NCBI RefSeq assembly: GCF_018336475.1
Contig: NZ_CP048741.1
Span: forward strand, 2,111,572-2,120,143
Reading direction: 5' to 3'
DNA: 8,572 nucleotides
Source of the DNA: Romboutsia sp. 13368
GTDB lineage: Bacteria; Bacillota; Clostridia; Peptostreptococcales; Peptostreptococcaceae
Numbering within the stretch: position 1 is the first letter of the stretch; every line of letters starts with the position of its first letter. Shown in pieces: positions 6,085-8,572 of the stretch. A program made the translations under genes and the position numbers. The notes under the pieces were generated by a model. That model was not told the origin of the DNA and did no database searches. It was given only the letters and a program-made list of their open reading frames with translations.

Positions 6085-8572
6085 CCTAAAACTAGATCTT
6101 CAAAAAAGAAAGATAAGTTTAAGATACTTAGAGTAACAGGAATAGTATTTTTGGCCATGCTAGTAATTATTTCTGCAGCAGGAACAGGTTTGGTGTTTGC
6201 ATCATTAAGAGATGTTCAACCAGTTACTAAAACACTCTTAGATGAAAAAACTTACCAAGCAACTGAAATTAGATATGCTAATGGAGAATTATTATCTATC
6301 GCCCCTACAGTAAATAAAAAAGACCCTATTAAAATAGATCAAATGCCTCAAAATATTATTAATGCAGTTGTTTCAATTGAGGATGAAAGATTCTATGAAC
6401 ATAAGGGTGTAGATATAAAAGGTCTATTAAGATCTGTTGTAAAAACCTTAACGGGAACTAGACAAGGTGGTAGTACAATACCTATGCAGGTATCAAAAAT
6501 GTTACTAACTACTGATAAACAAACCTTAACACGTAAAATAAAAGATATTTATTATGCTTATGAAATGAGTAAAAATTTAACTAAGAATGAAATTCTTGAA
6601 GTTTATTTAAATAACTTTTTCGTAGGTAGAGGTCTTTCTGGCGTACAAGCTGGAGCAAATGGATACTTTAGCAAAGATGCAAAAGATCTTACATTAGCCG
6701 AATGTGCACTACTAGCAGGAGCTACTAAAAACCCATCTAGTTATGCAGCTTATGTAAGTGCAAAATTAGACGGCACAGAAGTTAAAAGTGATGTAGAAAA
6801 TAGACTTTTATTCTATGTGAATACTTCTGATGATAACCTTGATGATCCTACTCAAGTTGAACTTGATATGATTGATAAATTAAATGAATGGGGATTAATA
6901 CCTAGCCAAGATACATATAAACAATTAAAATCTGGTACTATGGTAGTAAGAAAAGCTGTTAGTAACCCAAAAGCAATAAAAAGAAGAAATATTGTTTTAA
7001 GTAAAATGTTAGAGCTTGGATATATTTCTGATTCAGAATATGAAGAAGCAATAGCTGAGCCTATAAATATAAAATTACCTAAATCTGAAGACAAAGTAGT
7101 GTCTTCTGTAGAAGATCTTATAGAATATAAAGTTATAGATGCTTTAGTTGAGCAAGGTCATACTAAGGATGAAGCTTACAATATGTTCTATAATGGTGGT
7201 TTAAGAATATCAACTACAATAGACCCTACTATGCAAGATACTTTAGAAAAGGAATATGAGGATGATAGTAATTTCCCTGGCAGTAGAATAGATTCAGATG
7301 GTTCTCATCAACCTCAGTCTTCAATGGTTATATTAGACTATAGAACTGGTCAAATAAAAGCATTAGTTGGTGGTAGACATATTTCAGGAAGAAAAACTTT
7401 AAATAGAGCAACTACGCCTCAACAACCTGGTTCAACTATAAAACCTTTATCTGTTTATACGCCTGCAATAGATACTTTAAAAATAACTCAATCTACTGCA
7501 GTAAGCGATGCTGAAGGTGGATATAAATTTAAGGATAATAATAGATGGAACCCAAATACTACAACTAGTGGTTCTGGTTCTATGAGTTTACGTAAAGCAT
7601 TAGCCTACTCTTCTAATACTATAGCTGCTAAAACTGCAGAAATGTTAGGAAGCACTTATGATGAATGTGTTGATGTAATGATTGACTACTTAAGAGAGTT
7701 TGGTATAACAACATTACAATCAGATTCAAAGGATAGATCATTCTCATCTTTAACTCTTGGAGGTATGTCTCAAGGTGTTTCTCCACTTGAAATGGCTGCT
7801 GCTTATGGTACATTAGCAAATGGAGGTACTTATATTGAACCAACTATATTCACTACTATCTCAAGTTATGATGGTCAACTTATAGTTAAAAATACACCTG
7901 AAGAACATAGAGTTGTAGATTCCCAAGTAGCTTATGTATTAACTGATATGTTACAAGCTGTTGTTACAGAAGGTACTGGAGGAAGAGCTGCATTATCAAA
8001 TGGAATGCCAGTTGCTGGTAAGACTGGTACTACTAATAAGTCTTTAGATGCATGGTTTGTAGGATACACACCTTACTATGTTGGTGCTACGTATCTAGGC
8101 GATGATGCTGGTAGAAAAGATCCTAATGGTAACACAATTTCTAGAAAAGGTATTTCTGGTGGTAGTTCATCTGCAGCCAAATTATGGTCTACTGTTATGA
8201 ACAAAATACACAAAAACTTAACTAAAACTGACTTTAAAGTACCTAATAATATATACTTTACAAAAATAAACTTAATTGATGGTGGTAGATCATCTTATGG
8301 TTCAAATGCTGCTTTTATAAAAGGAACTGGACCAAGTAGATATTCATCTAAATCAAGTAAACCATCACAGTCTAAAGAAAATAATAACCAAAATCAAGAA
8401 AATACTACACCGGAGACTCCAACTACACCGGAGACTCCAACTACACCGGAGACTCCAACTACACCGGAGGCTCCAACTACACCGGAGGCTCCAACTACAC
8501 CGGAGACTCCAACTACACCGGAGACTCCAACTACACCGGAGGCTCCAACTACACCGGAGGCTCCAACTACAC
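5971..8572 (+). CDS. Class A penicillin-binding protein (PBP1 type), frame interrupted by TAA at codon 38, 3' end outside window
   Basis: Bifunctional peptidoglycan synthase that polymerises glycan strands and cross-links stem peptides outside the membrane. Counting codons from the ATG at 5971 (ribosome binding site AAGGAGGT at 5955-5962), there is a Lys/Arg/Ser/Asn-rich cytoplasmic tail (1-57), membrane segment (about 58-78), glycosyltransferase domain with EDERFYEHKGVD (137-148), GGSTIPMQ (166-173) and a following RKIKDIYYAYEM motif, and transpeptidase domain with SxxK at S488-K491, SSN at 547-549 and KTGT at 684-687. A Thr-Pro-Glu repeat tail begins at codon 812 and runs off the window. 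Every catalytic motif is intact and the frame is open apart from codon 38 (TAA, 6082-6084), created by a 15-base tandem duplication. As written, the first product is a 37-residue peptide; a synthase would need readthrough, restart near 6151, or loss of one repeat copy. Transcribed divergently from yunB. Confidence 0.93.
6068..6097 (+). repeat. Perfect 15-base tandem duplication that creates the stop
   Basis: AACCTAAAACTAGAT occurs at 6068-6082 and again at 6083-6097 with no mismatch or spacer. One copy would read Lys-Pro-Lys-Thr-Arg-Ser through this point. With two, the junction T|AA forms an in-frame TAA. The unit is five codons long, so the downstream frame is unchanged. Confidence 0.97.
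6138..6153 (+). promoter_or_regulatory. Possible translation restart after the stop
   Basis: AGGAA (6138-6142) lies eight bases before an in-frame TTG (6151-6153). An in-frame ATG at 6157 has only poorly spaced upstream purines. Restarting here would begin the protein inside its membrane segment, removing the positively charged cytoplasmic tail. This is the only plausible nearby restart I can see, and it is weak. Confidence 0.3.
8404..8572 (+). repeat. 18-base tandem repeat array coding a Thr-Pro-Glu tail, continues past window
   Basis: Nine full 18-base units of ACTACACCGGAG(A/G)CTCCA plus seven bases of a tenth encode TTPE(T/A)P in frame. The only variation is Thr versus Ala at one codon, in the order T,T,T,A,A,T,T,A,A. 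Units 2-5 and 6-9 are therefore identical 72-base blocks. The unit is 56% G+C and uses CCG and GAG, codons rarely used in the rest of this gene. The tail lies outside the membrane and probably extends into the wall. Confidence 0.97.

Noticed and set aside
5949..6158. 69-residue minus-strand frame, very Leu/Phe-rich
   Set aside because: Antisense of the Lys/Ser-rich tail of the penicillin-binding protein gene; composition is a by-product of the other strand.
6466..6489. GGSTIPMQ instead of the textbook GGSTITQQ motif in the glycosyltransferase domain
   Set aside because: As recalled, this variant is common in clostridial class A enzymes and keeps the key residues, so it is not a defect.
6852..7843. 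Minus-strand frames of 80 and 71 residues
   Set aside because: Both are antisense to well-conserved penicillin-binding protein domains and lack ribosome binding sites.

Overview
The window is very AT-rich, prefers AGA/ATA/TTA codons, has strong purine-rich Shine-Dalgarno sequences, and carries sporulation genes. This points to an anaerobic endospore-forming Firmicute, most likely of the Clostridioides / Paeniclostridium / Romboutsia group (Peptostreptococcaceae). From memory, a class A penicillin-binding protein gene, yunB and a spoIVB paralogue also lie together in Clostridioides difficile. I could not check that match, and the species is not determined.

Layout. (1) Positions 1-1548, minus strand: an ABC-F family ATPase, complete except for its last few codons, with a good housekeeping-type promoter just upstream. 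(2) 1653-3165, minus strand: a probable two-gene operon. A membrane-anchored Amidase_3 peptidoglycan amidase comes first, followed 16 bases later by a short zinc-dependent phospholipase C-fold protein with no export signal. (3) 3329-3691, plus strand: a small protein of unknown function with an acidic middle and a very basic tail, ending in a strong hairpin terminator. (4) About 325 bases without a convincing gene, ending in a 19-base tandem direct repeat immediately before the next ribosome binding site. (5) 4017-5006, plus strand: a SpoIVB-type PDZ serine protease. It converges on yunB (5065-5742, minus strand, TTG start), with a shared hairpin between the two stops. (6) 5971 to the end, plus strand: a class A (bifunctional) penicillin-binding protein running off the window.

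The most notable observation is in the penicillin-binding protein gene. All its transglycosylase and transpeptidase motifs are intact, and it has a good promoter and ribosome binding site. However, codon 38 is TAA, and this stop sits exactly at the junction of a perfect 15-base tandem duplication. Losing one copy would restore an uninterrupted frame, so this looks like a recent, potentially reversible off-switch in a cell-wall synthase gene. The same gene ends in an 18-base repeat array (Thr-Pro-Glu rich) that is much richer in G+C than its surroundings and is built from 72-base higher-order blocks.

Themes: cell-wall metabolism (amidase, penicillin-binding protein) and sporulation (SpoIVB-like protease, YunB), flanked by an ABC-F translation factor. 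I saw no tRNA, rRNA, CRISPR array, insertion sequence or recognisable riboswitch.
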